This document shows, piece by piece, positions 36,701 to 51,700 of a DNA stretch of 64,000 nt (positions within the stretch are counted from its first letter, which is position 1; each line of letters opens with the position of its first letter). Location: NCBI GenBank assembly GCA_907165275.2, contig OU015653.1, positions 8,462,001 through 8,526,000 on the forward strand. Reading direction: 5' to 3'. The DNA is from Zygaena filipendulae. Taxonomy: Eukaryota > Arthropoda > Insecta > Lepidoptera > Zygaenidae. The notes below the pieces were generated by a model. It ran no database searches. It was given only the letters and a program-made list of their open reading frames with translations, and was not told the DNA's origin. A program made the translations under genes and the position numbers.

Positions 36701-39700
36701 CAACAGCGCATGAGCGCACACTGCGCCTGAGCAATTATTTTAAACACATTTCAACAATGACGATAATGTCAGCCTACTACAGAGATAAGAAAGAAAACAT
36801 AAAAATGTAAAAGTTATTGTACGATTCCTCCTCATCTGTCTTTTGGTTTCTTGACCTGTACCTATCATATACACACCTATATTTGTTAAATTGTACCTAC
36901 CCATATAAATTCTTCATAACGTTATTGTAATCATAGGTAAATTATGTTTAATTGGTGAGTTTTCTTTACCAGGGAAATTTAAAAAGACACTTTTGTTTAT
37001 GTATCCTTTTTTTAATCAATTACAGCACAGTGAACGGTAGTTAATAATTAACTAAATATTAGAACATCTTAAAGTATTATAACTTCAAACAATTGGCAAA
37101 GCACCCTAGGATTTAGTTGTCAGCTAATTTAACATCTCAGTTTAGCACGGTCTCTCATCAAGGCCATTATCGTATCCTAATCCGGTCTTTAGTGATATCT
37201 CAGGCCAGAAATGGTCTTGTACGCAAAACCTGTTTCAAAAGCAATGCATGCACTCGCAGCCGCTAGAGAAAATACTATGGGATACTCTCCTTTTAACAGG
37301 GATACAAAGCTAACAGCCAATTGATTTTGAGCCTTTCTGCGTACGTTGTTAGAGCGAATACATCTAGAGAAACTTCAATAACTTATATCGTTATTAACTC
37401 TTGCAAGCTGTGTTTAACGTCACGCATGGGCACAAGAGGTGTCGTTGGCTCAATTATCGCAATTGGCTCGTTGGCCTCCGAGCTAAAGACGCCCATCGTG
37501 GACTCGGTTATACTCGCATCTAGCCATGGTTATTGCAACACTCATTAACATAATAACATTATACTATTTCATTACTTATAAAGATAGCTGAAGAAAAATA
37601 ACTCTTTAAAGTTATTATCTAATTACGCTCTACCGATCAGTTAGAGAGTAAGTTCAATATTTGGGTATACCTACTTGTATCTTATTGCAAATGGAACTAT
37701 TACCTACTTCTATTTTGGCAACAATATTGTTAAATTTTAAACGCACCTATATGTACCTACGTATTAATTCGCATACGTATAAAACGTTATATTATGTAGG
37801 TACCTACGTATTTTTAAAAAGAGATGATGATATAACTCGATTTCTTAGTTATTTCAAAAAAACACTTAAGACCTAAACTTAAATTCAATACATGTTCTCA
37901 AATTACCTACTTTATATCCGCTGTCGGTAAGCTCGCGGTAGTTTACGTAAGTAATTATTAGATTCAGTTAGTCACTTTTTCGGGGTTGCACTACTATGGG
38001 TTTGCCTATTGACCCGCCTAAATCTATTTGACACGAAATACCTAAAGTTCATTACTCAAATAATTCATTAATCTCATAATTGGATGTATTAGAAACTGCT
38101 AAGTTAAGCTGGGTGTTTGCTGTTCAATGTGGTCGAATAATGCGTAACTGAGCTCACCTCTATACAATGAATAAATAAATATTTCGACCTAAAATATTAC
38201 ACATATATCGACTATACATAACATAGGTACTTGGTTAATGAGTAGTAGGTAAGTATAGGTACAAAATGAACTAATTTTTCTTGTTCAACTAGCTGATTCC
38301 AGCTGCAACTACACCGGCGTGAGTCGCGGGATATCCGCTGAAACACTTTAAATTGTTATCATGCATCAAGATAAGGATATATAAACCTAAGAATAAGTAG
38401 GTATCTATAGGATATTGGCCCAAGACATAAGTGATATTTCTATCTATTCAACTTAGATATCCCTCAATTATACGTAACATATATATCTACATTTAACGAA
38501 ATAAGTATTTAAACTTTCTATAAAATAACCAAATCGAAAGTCGTATTTATTTTAGTCGTTCAAAAACAGGCTTCCCTTTGACCAAGCCCATTTTTTTTAA
38601 ATTTAGTTTATCATAATATTATTTTCCATTTCTATTTGATTAATTGTGACATTAATGTACCTATTTTTTAAATTTTTCGCAGTTATATAAATTAAAATGT
38701 ATCAAGTGAAAATTCAATTATGTATTCAGTTAAGTTAGCTTCCGAGTTTACTTTCGAATGATTTATGAAACATTTCCAAGTTTATAACATTTATACTAAG
38801 GTAAAGCAATTACATATTCAAAGCATATTTATCGACTGGTGTTGCTGACTTTAATGTCAATTTAAACATGTTTATTGGTTAGGATCAAATAATTACGTGT
38901 ACACTATGTCCAATGTCATGATTATTATACACTGCAGGTACTTTATTTAATTGAATCTTATTCGAAAACATTTTGATAAACTTAGTAGGTATATATTTTG
39001 GAGGTTCTTACTGAACGTTTGTATTTCTTTCTTTTGTAAAAAACTAAATCTTGTGCATCGCTACATATTTTAAACAAAGTCCTCCACCACGTCTGTCTGT
39101 CTGTCTGTTCGCGATAAACTCTTTCACCAAAAGATAGAGTTCAAGAAAAAGGTTTATTTTATCCTGAAATTGCCGTGGGAACTACGAAATTATAGTTGGT
39201 GAAACCGGGGGAGGCAGCTAATTTAAAATATGACAGCGCTAAAAAACACTTAGGTAGTATCTATTTTACATTATTTTTAGTTTTGATTTTAAAGACACTA
39301 GGACCCAATACTGGTGTCTATTCTATATGACGCTCTTAACTCAAATTTCTCAGCAAATTAATATTTTGTTTTCTTTATTAGGTACGCTATGTAAATTTTA
39401 TTTGATATTAAGATTTTTGAAACCACCTATTTAAATGTTATTTGACAAAACAAAATAACATGAGGAAGTTTAAATAATTTAAATATTTATAATTCGAATT
39501 AAATTTTTATTACTTACTAGCTGTGTCCTCGATTTCACTCTTGTTAATTGGAGGAAAATACCTAAAATATATTATTCCATAGCTAACCGTTTACGCAGCG
39601 TACGTAACGGAAGTTCTCAAAAGCAATATTTTTTCCCGTTTTTTGCAACATTTTTCATTACTCTACTCCTATTAGTCATAGCGTGATGTTATATAGCTTA

Positions 39701-42700
39701 TACCCTTCCTAGATAAATGGACTACAACACAAAACTAATTTTACCAGTACCTACTTCCGGAGATTAGCGCGTTCAACCCAACTTGTATCTGCTCCGTGAA
39801 CCCAACAAAAAGGACAAACTTACTCGTCAGCTTTTATAATACAGACAGTGATACCTGCGCAATGCACATACACCAATATATATAAAGTTACCTTGCCGTC
39901 AAGACATTAGCCTCCGCGTAGTGTATTAGTGATAGATGATAGGCGAATTTTAGTCTTAAAGAGTGATAGACAGACAGATCCCTACCAATATTTAACTATT
40001 TAATGTTGGAAATAAAAAAAAATCGCGGTTTAATTTGTAAAACATATTCGTATCTTAGTAACCCAAGTTGAATGGTTAAGTTGCACGTGACTTTCCAAAA
40101 GAGTTAATTGATAACTTTTCTAAAGTAGGCTTTCTAGCTTGGACTTGTGGCGAGAGCCGCGAGGTATGCGCGCACGCAAGCTTCGTAACGTGAGTAGCTC
40201 TCGCCTGCCCCCTACACACCGGTGTTACGCGTACTGACCGACAATTTTTATAATAATAACTTTAGTCGTGGTTTTATTTTAATACATTCAAGTCTAGTCG
40301 ACAGTCTCAACTTACAAAAGTTTTTTCTTTGTGCTTGAATTATCGGTGGCATGCGAGGTTATGATATTTATTACATTGGGCTTACAACTCACTGCAGGCT
40401 TATTAAAATTGGTAAGTAATGATTGGACAGCAAAGATTTGTTGTCAATCAAAGGTGTCGATCCCAGGTCCCACAGATATCAAACATTTTAAACATGAGTG
40501 GCAAAGAAAGTAAAAAAGTTAAAATTACATTTTACTAACAAGGCTGATGTGTACAAAGCCGAGATGATAGTATCTAGCGGAAAGGGTATTTCACATACAT
40601 ATATTTTAGTAAATACTCTCTTTATCTTTATCATCAAATATTCTCAGTCTTATATCTTTATCATATAATATATATATATATAATATCTTTATCAGTATGT
40701 GCTTACAATGAAGATCGGGTATTATAGATTGAAGCCACACCCAAAAATAGAGGCATTTTTTCTAGAAACAATTTGTTTATCTTAATTTAAATGGGAAAAA
40801 GGACTCTCGTTATATCAGTGAAATGTATTATTATAGTTTTGGTCATGAGTATTTACGCATCACACAATAATTCCTCTGATTTTCCTTTAAATATTTTTTT
40901 TTAAATCGTGTTCTAATGTACCTACTTCAGTGTTCAATTTAGTAAAATTGTTAATTGTAATGTGTCCCTACCTTCAGAGAATAAATACCTATTCTTTCAG
41001 GTATAAAGTGCTCGTGACTTGGTACTTCTGTTTTGACCAAAATTTTAGTTAAGTTATAAGAAATGGCTAATGAAAATTAGCTTGAAATAGGTGCAATACG
41101 AATTATTGTAACAAACAATGAAATCATCCCAAACGACTCTACCGCGAACCGCGTTCGCGACGACAAAACGGCGCAGCCTCGTGATAGCTTAAGGCGTTCG
41201 TAATGATACAAAATGCGGGAACACACGATTTTGCCATTCCTGCCATATGTTACTTATAATACGATATAATAATAATAGGTTTTGTGGAAGTCGTGCTTAC
41301 TCCTTTAATAACTTACATAAAATTACCACTGGACCCAAAAATAATTTCAAGATTTATCTAGGTACCTATCTACTAAAATTTAAAATGTCTCTATCAGGTT
41401 CTTTCTTTTCCCATTTAACATCGACATTTGAAATAGGCTAAGTTTTAACATGAAAACATTCGGCTTATAAAAGCAGTAATACCTACCTATCACGACGAAT
41501 GGCCAAGTCTTTTGCTTGGCAGTATAAAATTATGCAGTTTGATTTTTAATACTGTGTTAATATGAGTACAATTTTTTTTGTTTTCCTAGTTGGTATATTT
41601 TTATGTTATGTCTAATAAAGAATAAAGACGAGTATGAGTTAATATTTAAAAAAAATTGTATCACGTGGTATGGTACATATCACGTGTACTAACCAGAATC
41701 TAACCTGGCACACTACTGTGCACCTAGATGACGTTAAGAACAAACGTGGGACAACTTACGCTTACCTTCAGAAATTAGTCTCTCTCGGATCTCCCAAGCG
41801 AAGATAGTTGGATTTTCTCTTTTGTACTGCTCGATTTTGGACACGACCGCTGGTGTCGCCACTTTCGGCTTACTACCACCAATTAGACCAGGTGGTCGAA
41901 GAGTACCTTTAAGACAAATAAATACATTTTAAAATGGAATATTAAATAGCTAAGAAAAGTTCTTTATTGTTTAAACGTACTCAAATTATTAAGTTCAGGG
42001 ATAGAGTTATGTAGGTATATAAATACAGCATCTAGAGTAATCAGTGAGTCCTAATATGAACCCAGTATCAATTAAATGAAACTTTTAAATGCTTAGAGTT
42101 TTAAAAGCCAATCACAAAAATAAAATTAAAATAAATAAAATACAATCTACGTTTAAATAACGCCGATATACACGTGGATAAGTAGCTACTGAGTACCTTA
42201 TAGTGTGTTTAAGTGAAGGAGAAAACGCTATTGTCAGTTAATACGGCCGGCTGTCTCAATGAACTCAAAAGTCGTCAATAAAAATAGCAACACGGACTGA
42301 TTGAAGTAATTTCATTGATTGTCAAACGTGAGTTAACGCGTGATACCATGTAACGCCGTATGTTTTCATCCGCTCAAGAGTATATTATTACAATTATTAT
42401 AATATATTTTCTACCTACTACACCACGACATAGAGAACACAATTCAATACTTCGAGACAAATTCATTATCTCGCATTTATATTTAAAAAAAGGCAGTCAG
42501 GATACCTAAAAAGTTGATAATCGAACATGGCCGTACAGAATAACAATGAAAAATTCCAATTACTATTAATTACAGAATCATTGACATCACTTTAATTAGT
42601 TTTATATTACAAGACGGGAATAATAATTTGATAGCGTATACAAGCTTAGATTTTGCGTCGTTTACTTAAAGTCGTTAGAGCATTAATGCCTGCCTGTGTA

Positions 42701-45700
42701 TAGCTTTTATTACGAAATTAACATTTTCTCAACCAGATAATAGAGTAAACTAAATCTGCATTATATATCTACATAATTATTCATAATTAGCACCACGTTA
42801 AAAATTAATATTTGAATTACACTTATTTCTATTTCGTGGTAGGTAAACTGTATGAGTAGTTAAACATAAAAGTCAAAAAATTTTAGTATCCGACGATTAC
42901 GTCCTTTTAAGTAACAAATGTGAATATAAATATCTATAAGTATTTCGTCATATTCTCCTCATAAATACTTTTAAATTCCTTAGTTCCAGAATCAGTTAGA
43001 TAATGGATGAGTGCGTGTTAAGGTAAAATTAAGTACGTAAAAAGTATCAGACGCAGCATTCTTGCCCGCGTAACCAGAATAGGAGTTAAAATTTATAAAA
43101 CTATTCCTCTCTCTTTTGCTGTCGGAGATTAAAAGAAGGGAAAACAGGGATAGGATGTTTTCAAAATTACATGTGGCCGGTGGTTCTTGCTACGCGGGAT
43201 ATTGGCGAAAGATGGCACAGCGTTTTTACGCTGCGCGTGAGCAGCCGCTGTTGCCCATACCGATAACACGCTGAATAATTCATAACACCATTCATATTCA
43301 CATTTTTGCCAACGCCATTGACGATAAATTCATACGGGTCTTTATGTCTTGATAAAATTAAAGCTTACCGCCAAAAATGGAGCTATGGAGAAAAAAATAC
43401 CCAACTGTTGGATTGACGAGCAGTCAATATTCCCTACCTTTTTCTATAAACATCTGACGTTGAATTATGAATATAAAAAATATACTATTTATTAATCTAT
43501 AAAAATGAACCCCTATTTTCCTTGGTCACGGTATCGCGCTTGAACGGCTAGACCAATTTAGTCTTGTTGTAAGGAGAAGAAGAATAATTTATGTTTGGAG
43601 TTCCTGCGGGAATTCCGAACCTCCGAAACGGTTGGATCGATTTTGATGAGACTTTCACTACTGCTAATTAGCTGATATTATAAGGAGTAAATTACTAAAT
43701 TAGGCTACATTGGAGTTCCTGCGGGAATTCCAAAACTTACACGAGTGAAACCGCGGGTACCATAGTACCTACCGATATAAACGTACTTATTGGATACTAA
43801 ACGCTAGTTATATTAATTAAAATGCTTGGATGATTTTTACAGTTATTACGTAAGTATACCTACATCATTCTCACAATTTTTAAGTGGCTTTAGTGTTGCT
43901 GTGTTGGTAAAGCAGTATCAAACACTCATTTTTCATTGCCTGCAAAACACGGACAAAACGACGTTTTCTTAAAATGAAACCTAGCTAGATCGATTAATCA
44001 CCCCCGAATCCCTACATACTAATTTCATGAAAATCGGTGAAGCCGTTTCCGAAATTCGGATTGTATACAATGTATAGGTATATATAGGTACAAGAAGATT
44101 GCTCGTTCAAAGGTAGTAGAATTAGACTATTTACTAACACTATTTATAAAAGTTAAATTATTATTATTAATTCAACAATACATAGATACGCGTAATAAAT
44201 TTATTATAGTTTAACTATTTTTTATACGAAGGTACCTATTGTATTTTAATTAATGATTATGTAGGTAATGATTCTCTTAATAAGTGTTTCGAAACCACGT
44301 TAGTCAGTTTTAACAATTTTATTTTTGTACGAGTACTAGTTTTTCCCCGCGGTTTTACGGTAATTTGGAGATCCCGCGTGAATTTCGGGAATAGAGTACT
44401 GTATTTCCTTTTCTGTAACCCTGACAACGTGTAGGTATACTATGAAAAATTTAATGTAGTTTCGCCCCCGGTAATTTCAAATATTCCGCGAGAATTCCAG
44501 GATAAAAGTACCTACCTACGTTGTCCTTGTCATTTTCCGATATAACGCCAATACAACCGATATAACGCTTACTGTCACAAAAGTGATTGACTACTTATAT
44601 TATAAGGAAATATTATTTTGATTTACCCAACATTTTATTACTCGCTGTACCTATCGCTTGGGTTTATGTAGATTTTCTCAATATATGTATATCTATTCCT
44701 TGGAAACAGTTTTATTTTTTTTATGACAGGTACCCTGTCCTTTTATGTACCTTTGCGAAATTTCATGATGATTGGTTGAGTAACTAAGGCGTGACAGCAA
44801 AACAAACAAAGGTATTTATAATATTACTTAAAATACAATAATAACCGAGTAACAATTTAAAATTTTAACAAATTAAATTTCCACTTAATTTTATATATCA
44901 GCATCTCCTTGGTAGGCAGTAGATACCTACTCTACTAGATGTGCAGCATGCTGTGTGTAGGTATGCTTTGTGCATTTATGTCTCAGTTTTGGTTTATGTA
45001 TAATTTATATGTATTTTTTATTATACTAAGAACTCCTCTCAAGCACCACCAAGCACACTTTCTGAACATCGTAAAGGTTGACTGATAGAGAATGCCACTG
45101 TGGCATTAAGTCCACCTTTTGTACCCTGTTTTGCAATAAGCTTAAATAAAAATAAATCAATATAAAATTTGCCATACTGGTAAGTATCTAAAATATACCT
45201 AATATAATTTTATAACAACATCTATGCGCACTTTGGAACAATTTTGAGCCGGGCGCTATTTGAAGTCCATAACGCAGTTCCCTTGGTCTTTGAATACCAA
45301 TAATCGAGCGCTCTCCTTGATTGATAGGTAAATTGCGAGAGGCCGGCACACAGATCGTTTTGCGATAATTAAATCGACTAGAAACGTAATCGCATGACTG
45401 GGACCAATTACTTGCCGTTGCCTAGGCAGCATTGCGTCGTGTGAGGATCAAGTATACCAACTAGTTTTCATGAAATTGTTGTTCAATATCTATTATTTGT
45501 GTGAAACGCACGCGCTTGCTCCCGGTGCGCACTTATAGGCCGACATGACAGATAAAATAACACAGGGGTACGGTAAAAATATTACTTCCATAAAATCTGT
45601 AATATTTAAGACCTATATACTCTATCTACTACTCACGTCTTTTAGCGTAGTAAAAATAGTAGATGCAAAGGTAAAAAAGCTTTCCCAGTTCATTCCAATT

Positions 45701-48700
45701 TTCCTACGCAGATTAGCGGGATGAGATCATTGTGCGTGTTAAGACCGCCTGTTGCAGTTGCACTTGTTTCTTAATCTTAAGTAAAAAAAATGATTTCTGT
45801 AATGGTGTTTAATAAAGAGTTTATCTATCAATCTATCTATCCTAATTTATTTTATTTCTTGGAACACCAAATATTTATTTATTTATTGATTTATTATCAA
45901 AGGCAGTTGAAATAATAAAATAGACTGATTAAATAAAGTAGGAGTTAAACATAAACAAAACAGATATCAATCAAGTAAAAATACGTATAGTCACAAATGA
46001 ATCTATAGGTATTTGTGTTTTTAATCATCGGACCGAGAAGGGGTTGAAATATCTCTGTAGTTTTTGTCGCTTTCCATTAAAAAGAATTCCACTCGAAGAC
46101 AAAGATGAACAATTAATCATCACCAATACGGCTAAGGAAGTAAGAGCTATAAAGGGCACAATACACATCCAAAACGCCAGTTAATAAATTTCCACACAAG
46201 AGTCGTTTATGGGCGCTTTAAGTCATTACATCTACAATGAAGGACGAGATTGTTGAAAACGACACAAAAAGACTTGAAGCCAGTTAATTAAATTTGTATT
46301 AAAAAGTAGGCCCTTTGTATACAGAATTAGACGGCGCTAGCCGGAACCGATTATTGCCTCGTCACGCACTTAATAGATCGAAATCTTTGATAGTAAAATG
46401 GATCTGCGAGGTTCTGATTTATTGAAGTTTATGCAGTTCATAAGTCATTCATATGGGTATAGATGCTACATGTTTGGTTCCACAGTTGATGATCTGCATG
46501 TTAAAATTCCTTAACAGTTAATATAAAATTTTATATAAGTAAATGTAAAAAATGTGTATAGGTATAAATTCTTTGGAATAATAATTGAAAAGAATAGATT
46601 CAAAAAATATATTACAAATTGAGTCTAGAAACTAAACTATAAAATTAACTAATTCTTAACATCAGGCTCCACTGTAAGCAATTTGGTTGACCATTTCTGG
46701 TACCTACCTACGGCAAAATAACTACGAAGGTAGTATATCATAAGGCACTCAGGGTATTATTATGGATAACATAGGTATGTACGTAGTATTCGTAAGTCGA
46801 TAGATTGATACGACGTTATAATCTAAAACTAAAAATAATATGCCGTGGACGTTAGAGAGAATGGGCACATTAAAAATTCAAATTTACCTGTGAGAATTGG
46901 AGCAGAAAAAGAAAAAGCGTCGTTTTCGAACCAAGAATGTCAACCCTGGTAATTCAATTTTGATTATAGAACCAAAGCCTAAATACGACTTCATTATATG
47001 CTGCGGCGATCCACGAACAATCCACGTTAGTAGGTATCATTAGCTGTGCACCAAATTCACTACTAAATAAATTGACGGGTTAAAATAAAATTACTCGCTC
47101 CATGATTTTGATTACTTTGTGACCACAAAAATTACTAATCAAACTTAAATAGGTAGGTTCCGACCAAGTATCGGGCAAGAAAATAAATAATGACCTATTT
47201 GCGTAAATAAAACTCGACTTGTGATTCTATAATAAATTTAAAAGGTTGACTTAAGGACATCAGTTGAGTAATTTATCCATCGCAGTTAACGGTATACTTA
47301 TCCGACAGTTTAATATTCAAACTCAGCCGCCAAACGTTATTTATGCGTGCCCATTTCCATACAGTCAACTTGGAAATTGTTTAGGCTAGATAATAACTTT
47401 TCAGCTGAGTCTGTGTGTATGTTAAATACGTAAGTGGTTGCACATGACAGCCCTGGGCGGATCGTAGACAAGGCTTCCGTGGGAAACGGACACGTGACGT
47501 TACGAAATAACCACGGGCGAAAATTGATTGACACAACACCATATAGCCATCTCGTTATGATCTAAAATTCAACAATTTAACAAGAATGCGAATAACAAAA
47601 CACGCCATGCTAACCAATCATTGCAGGTATTTAGTTACGCAGGAAAAATAAGAAATAATCCTAGGTATTAATTTTCTAGGGTTTTATAGGTACCTATAGG
47701 TATAAATGTAATCTATATTTTCAAGCTATAAATTTAAAATTTTGTTTCGTCATACGACCTAAGTAATCACTATTTTAAACTTACAGAAAGAAATATTATA
47801 AAAAAGAAGTTTACAGTTAAATCGAAATTATGCCGCAGAATTGAATAATAATGACGGTTAGATTAGTTTAGTTTTTAAAACTACTTTAACAGAATTTAGT
47901 GGGAGATCTATACTAATGTAGAGCTAATTAACTAAATATAATACAAGTATAAAACATAAAGTAAAATCACATTTAAGTTCACCTTTTTATATTTAAACAA
48001 ACGAATGAATGCTGTTGTAATATTCAGTTGCCTTCATGATACCTGAGCAAACACAAAGCAAAGTGTAATTAAATTGTCCTAATAATACACTTAAGCTTAT
48101 TCAAACATCATATTATTTCTTTAAATTATACTGAATACAAAATGTCCATCGAAAAACTCACGCTTCGCTTGTAAGTTGTAACCAACCTTAGAATTATAAA
48201 CCATTGATAAGAAGTTTTTTTAATTAATGAGCACTGAGCAATTTAATAATCTAAAAATTACGAATTTAATTGCGAATCGCAATATGGCAAGACACTAATT
48301 CTACGTTTGTCTTTACCAATAATGCTTTCAAAGCATTAATAATTTGGCCATTATTTAAAAAAAAATCAACCGATCAACATATTCAAATTTTGCTGCATAC
48401 ACGTTGTGGGGTACACAGAAAGACATAACGTACTTTTATCGAAATTCCCGCGGGTACAGAGAAAGACACAGGGGACTTTTTGTTCCGGACTCGCTCCCGG
48501 AACTTTGAAAATAACGCTGGTCAAACCACGGGGATGAACTATATTAAACAGATAAATGAAAGGTTGTGGATGTGAAAAGTCGCTGATGTTAAGATGGGTC
48601 CCACTTTAGTATTGGGATCGTAAGCGCACGCCCGAGGGCTCGGCGGCGGTGGCGGGCGGCGCGGGCGCATTCATCCTCCGCAGTGGCGTATAATTAACAC

Positions 48701-51700
48701 GCTGCAAGTTTTATGAATCGATTAGGATCTAAGCTTTCGTCAATGGCACCTTTCGTCGCGGCGAGCATCCGCGATCGTCTTATCGTTGATTAATTGCGAT
48801 TGAGATTTTTCGCCGCAGCCGTATCATTATAACAGACACAAAACACAGTCACAGAATGTGAACGTCTTCGACAAATTGCCGAGTTGTCAGGCTCCGATTT
48901 AATTTATGCGACTACGCAAGATATTTAGTACGGAATATACTTATTTGTGATAACTATTTTTCTTACTGTTTTATTTATTTATTTTATTATTTTATTTGTA
49001 TTTATTTTATTTATTAGATTTTATCATCAAGATAGTTACTTCTTAAAACGTATCTTGAAGTGAAATGTCACAAACAGTAGTTGCAACACTCCTCACTAGA
49101 AAGGCAGCGAGTTTGTTGACCATTGAGTCGAAAAAACTCGCTTAACAGCAATGTAAAGGATTGAAATAATATTATCTATAAAATGTAAATTTTATATTTA
49201 AATTTAAAAAATAAATAATAGTAATTATTACTTTATCAATTAATAATACATTTACGGTCACACGTAGGTACATTTATATGTCCAAAGGCGGGTTATTACA
49301 TTGATTTCTGACATGTAATTTTTGACAATCTTGTTAAACTGTATTTATAAATTAATACATTTAATTACAATAACTATTCTTTATGATAATTATTTTATTA
49401 AAATTTATAAACATTACAACTAAACAGAACTTTTACTATGGGTATAATTATTAATATCTACCCTAGACCCAGGGTTATCGTAAATTTGCATCATACAATT
49501 GTCTCCTGAAACACTTCAGTTTTTACTGTCTTAATAGGCATACTAAAACCTGCCAATCACCAAGCTACTCAGCGCTGAACGCCGAACGTAATATTAATCG
49601 AAAAGCGATACTGCATCTGCTACCATTTTGCTATGCTATTCATATTGATCATTCTAAACGGGCGCGGCGGTGTGGTAATTATCGCAAATAACTTAGTTGC
49701 GAGCAATAACACGCCTCGGGCATTTCTCTAAGGTACGGTTGTATAAATCAATACATCGCTATAGAGTGTCCGACGAGCTCTCAATAATAAATAATACATA
49801 CGTTAATTGCAGTGGTATCGATACCCAGTAGGCAGAGCTTCGCTTTATCAAATTATAATATCATTTCATAAGGGTTCTTGTCATTCGAATTTTATCTTTA
49901 TCAAGGGTTATTTTGGTTTCGTTTTCCCAATTGCAGAAGTAAAGTTGCTTCTTGAGAAAGTGTTTTGCCTCGTTCTATTTATTGGTTCAAAATATCTATA
50001 ACAAAATACCTACGAGTCTTTTTATGTAATAAAATATTCAGAAGAAATTGATTTTCATTGTATCAAATTTACTAATGATATTTTTATGCTGAGAAGTTTG
50101 TTTTTAAAACACAGTGTATCAATCACAGTGTATGAAAAACAATCATGATTTTGCTATACTAACAAAATACATGAATCGAGCTGTGCGTAATGATTTTCAC
50201 ACCTTTCTATTTTTCTCTGTTAGTAATTATATATAGTAATAATAGGTAATAGGTATATACTCAGACATCACTGAACTTTTATTTTATGCTTACCAAGCAA
50301 CTTTGTGACGGCACCTTGCTGAGACAAGACGTGGTGGGCTATATCATAATGCCTCAGTCCAAAGCGAGACAGCTCCAGCAGCCTCTGCTGGGAGAGCAGC
50401 GAAGAGAGAGGGTGTGTCGCTGCCCCGGGGTAGAGAGCCGTGCCGGAGCCTCCGCCTGCGCTGCCACCTCCTGATGATGGAGACACGGGCACTGCAAAAA
50501 TTAACATATTTAGATTATAGTGATTATACACATAATATAAATGACTTATAAATGAAACCGTATTCCATGCTTCTGTTTATTTTATGAAATATTAGAAGCC
50601 GTATTTAAAATAGGTATGGATTACCTTATAGTAAAAGAATAATGGAAAACGGTTGCGTTGTTTCTGAAAACTTCGTTTACCTACATACAAATTCATACCT
50701 CCATACTAGCGAAACACAAAACTAGATTTTTTGGAAATCTATTAAAATAGAATAACTACTTTACAAGGATTTTGTCACAGAATATAGACAAGACAAACAA
50801 ATGACACAACAGAACGGTCTTCTCGTGCGTATTCGGCTGACCCCATTGCTGAATATCTTTAAGAACAAAGTTTACTATCACTTCCTTAACATTTTTTCCT
50901 TTCTTGTGTGTGTACCTACCTATTCATTCATTGTAGCTTATTTGTGCTCCATGGTCCAACTTATTTTACTACCGTGTTTTCTGCATTTTTTTTCTCTCCT
51001 CTGTTAATTATTTAGCTATTATGTAAGTTTAATTTTAATTATTCGCGTCAAGGAAGACGCCATCAAACTGGAAAGTACTGTGCATCACACATGCCTGCAA
51101 AAGGCACATGCTTTTTTTAGGCATGCAAGTAAAATGTTTAATTTAAAGTCATGCGTATTCTTCACTTAAGTCTTACTAAAAAAGTAAGGTAGTAAGGTTA
51201 GAATAAATAGTCAAACATGCTCGTGTCTGGCATAATTTTACTCTACATAATAGTACTCCCTGAATATGATACTAAAACTTTGATAAACTAATAAGAAACA
51301 ACTGAGAATTTTTACATTGATGTAGGTAGGTACTTATCTAATTAATATTATACTAAAGTATAATATATTATTTATTTATATTCTAGAAATTACTGGCGAA
51401 CGTATAGCTCCTATTCCTGTGCGTGTTCATAAAGTAACTAACAACCTACTCCAATATTCCTAGAGATTCGAATCCACTTTTTCGTATTTTCAGAACTTCA
51501 TACTCGTCATGCTCTATCGTATGTGAAATGAGCAAGTCAAAAGGAAATTACTTTAACGTCTACAGTGCAAGTTGGTGTAATAACATAATTTTTACTCTAT
51601 TTCCATAATGATTGTGCCCCTGGAGCGGTGGAAGTGTGATTCTGAGCACTGGTCAATCGGTGCTCACTCATTAGGTATTTATGTATAGTTACATACGTCG

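Larger units (their letters stand above)
29051..41765 (-). other. eyg intron 3 (about 12.7 kb)
   Basis: Phase-1 intron splitting the RED subdomain. It holds Lep1-like elements (31648, 32102, 36181, 39075) and several weak fragments, a GC-rich island at about 33880-34060, and non-repetitive mixed-composition stretches at about 32750-32960, 35280-35580 and 37140-37560 that could be enhancers. No supported coding exon of another gene. Confidence 0.88.
41907..50293 (-). other. eyg intron 2 (about 8.4 kb)
   Basis: Phase-1 intron between the PAI-remnant exon and the first RED exon. It holds LINE 3' tails (45085, 45738), Lep1-like fragments (43590, 44335, 48395), and GC-richer unique stretches at about 43170-43330, 45230-45560 and 48590-48850. 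No supported nested gene. Confidence 0.88.
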
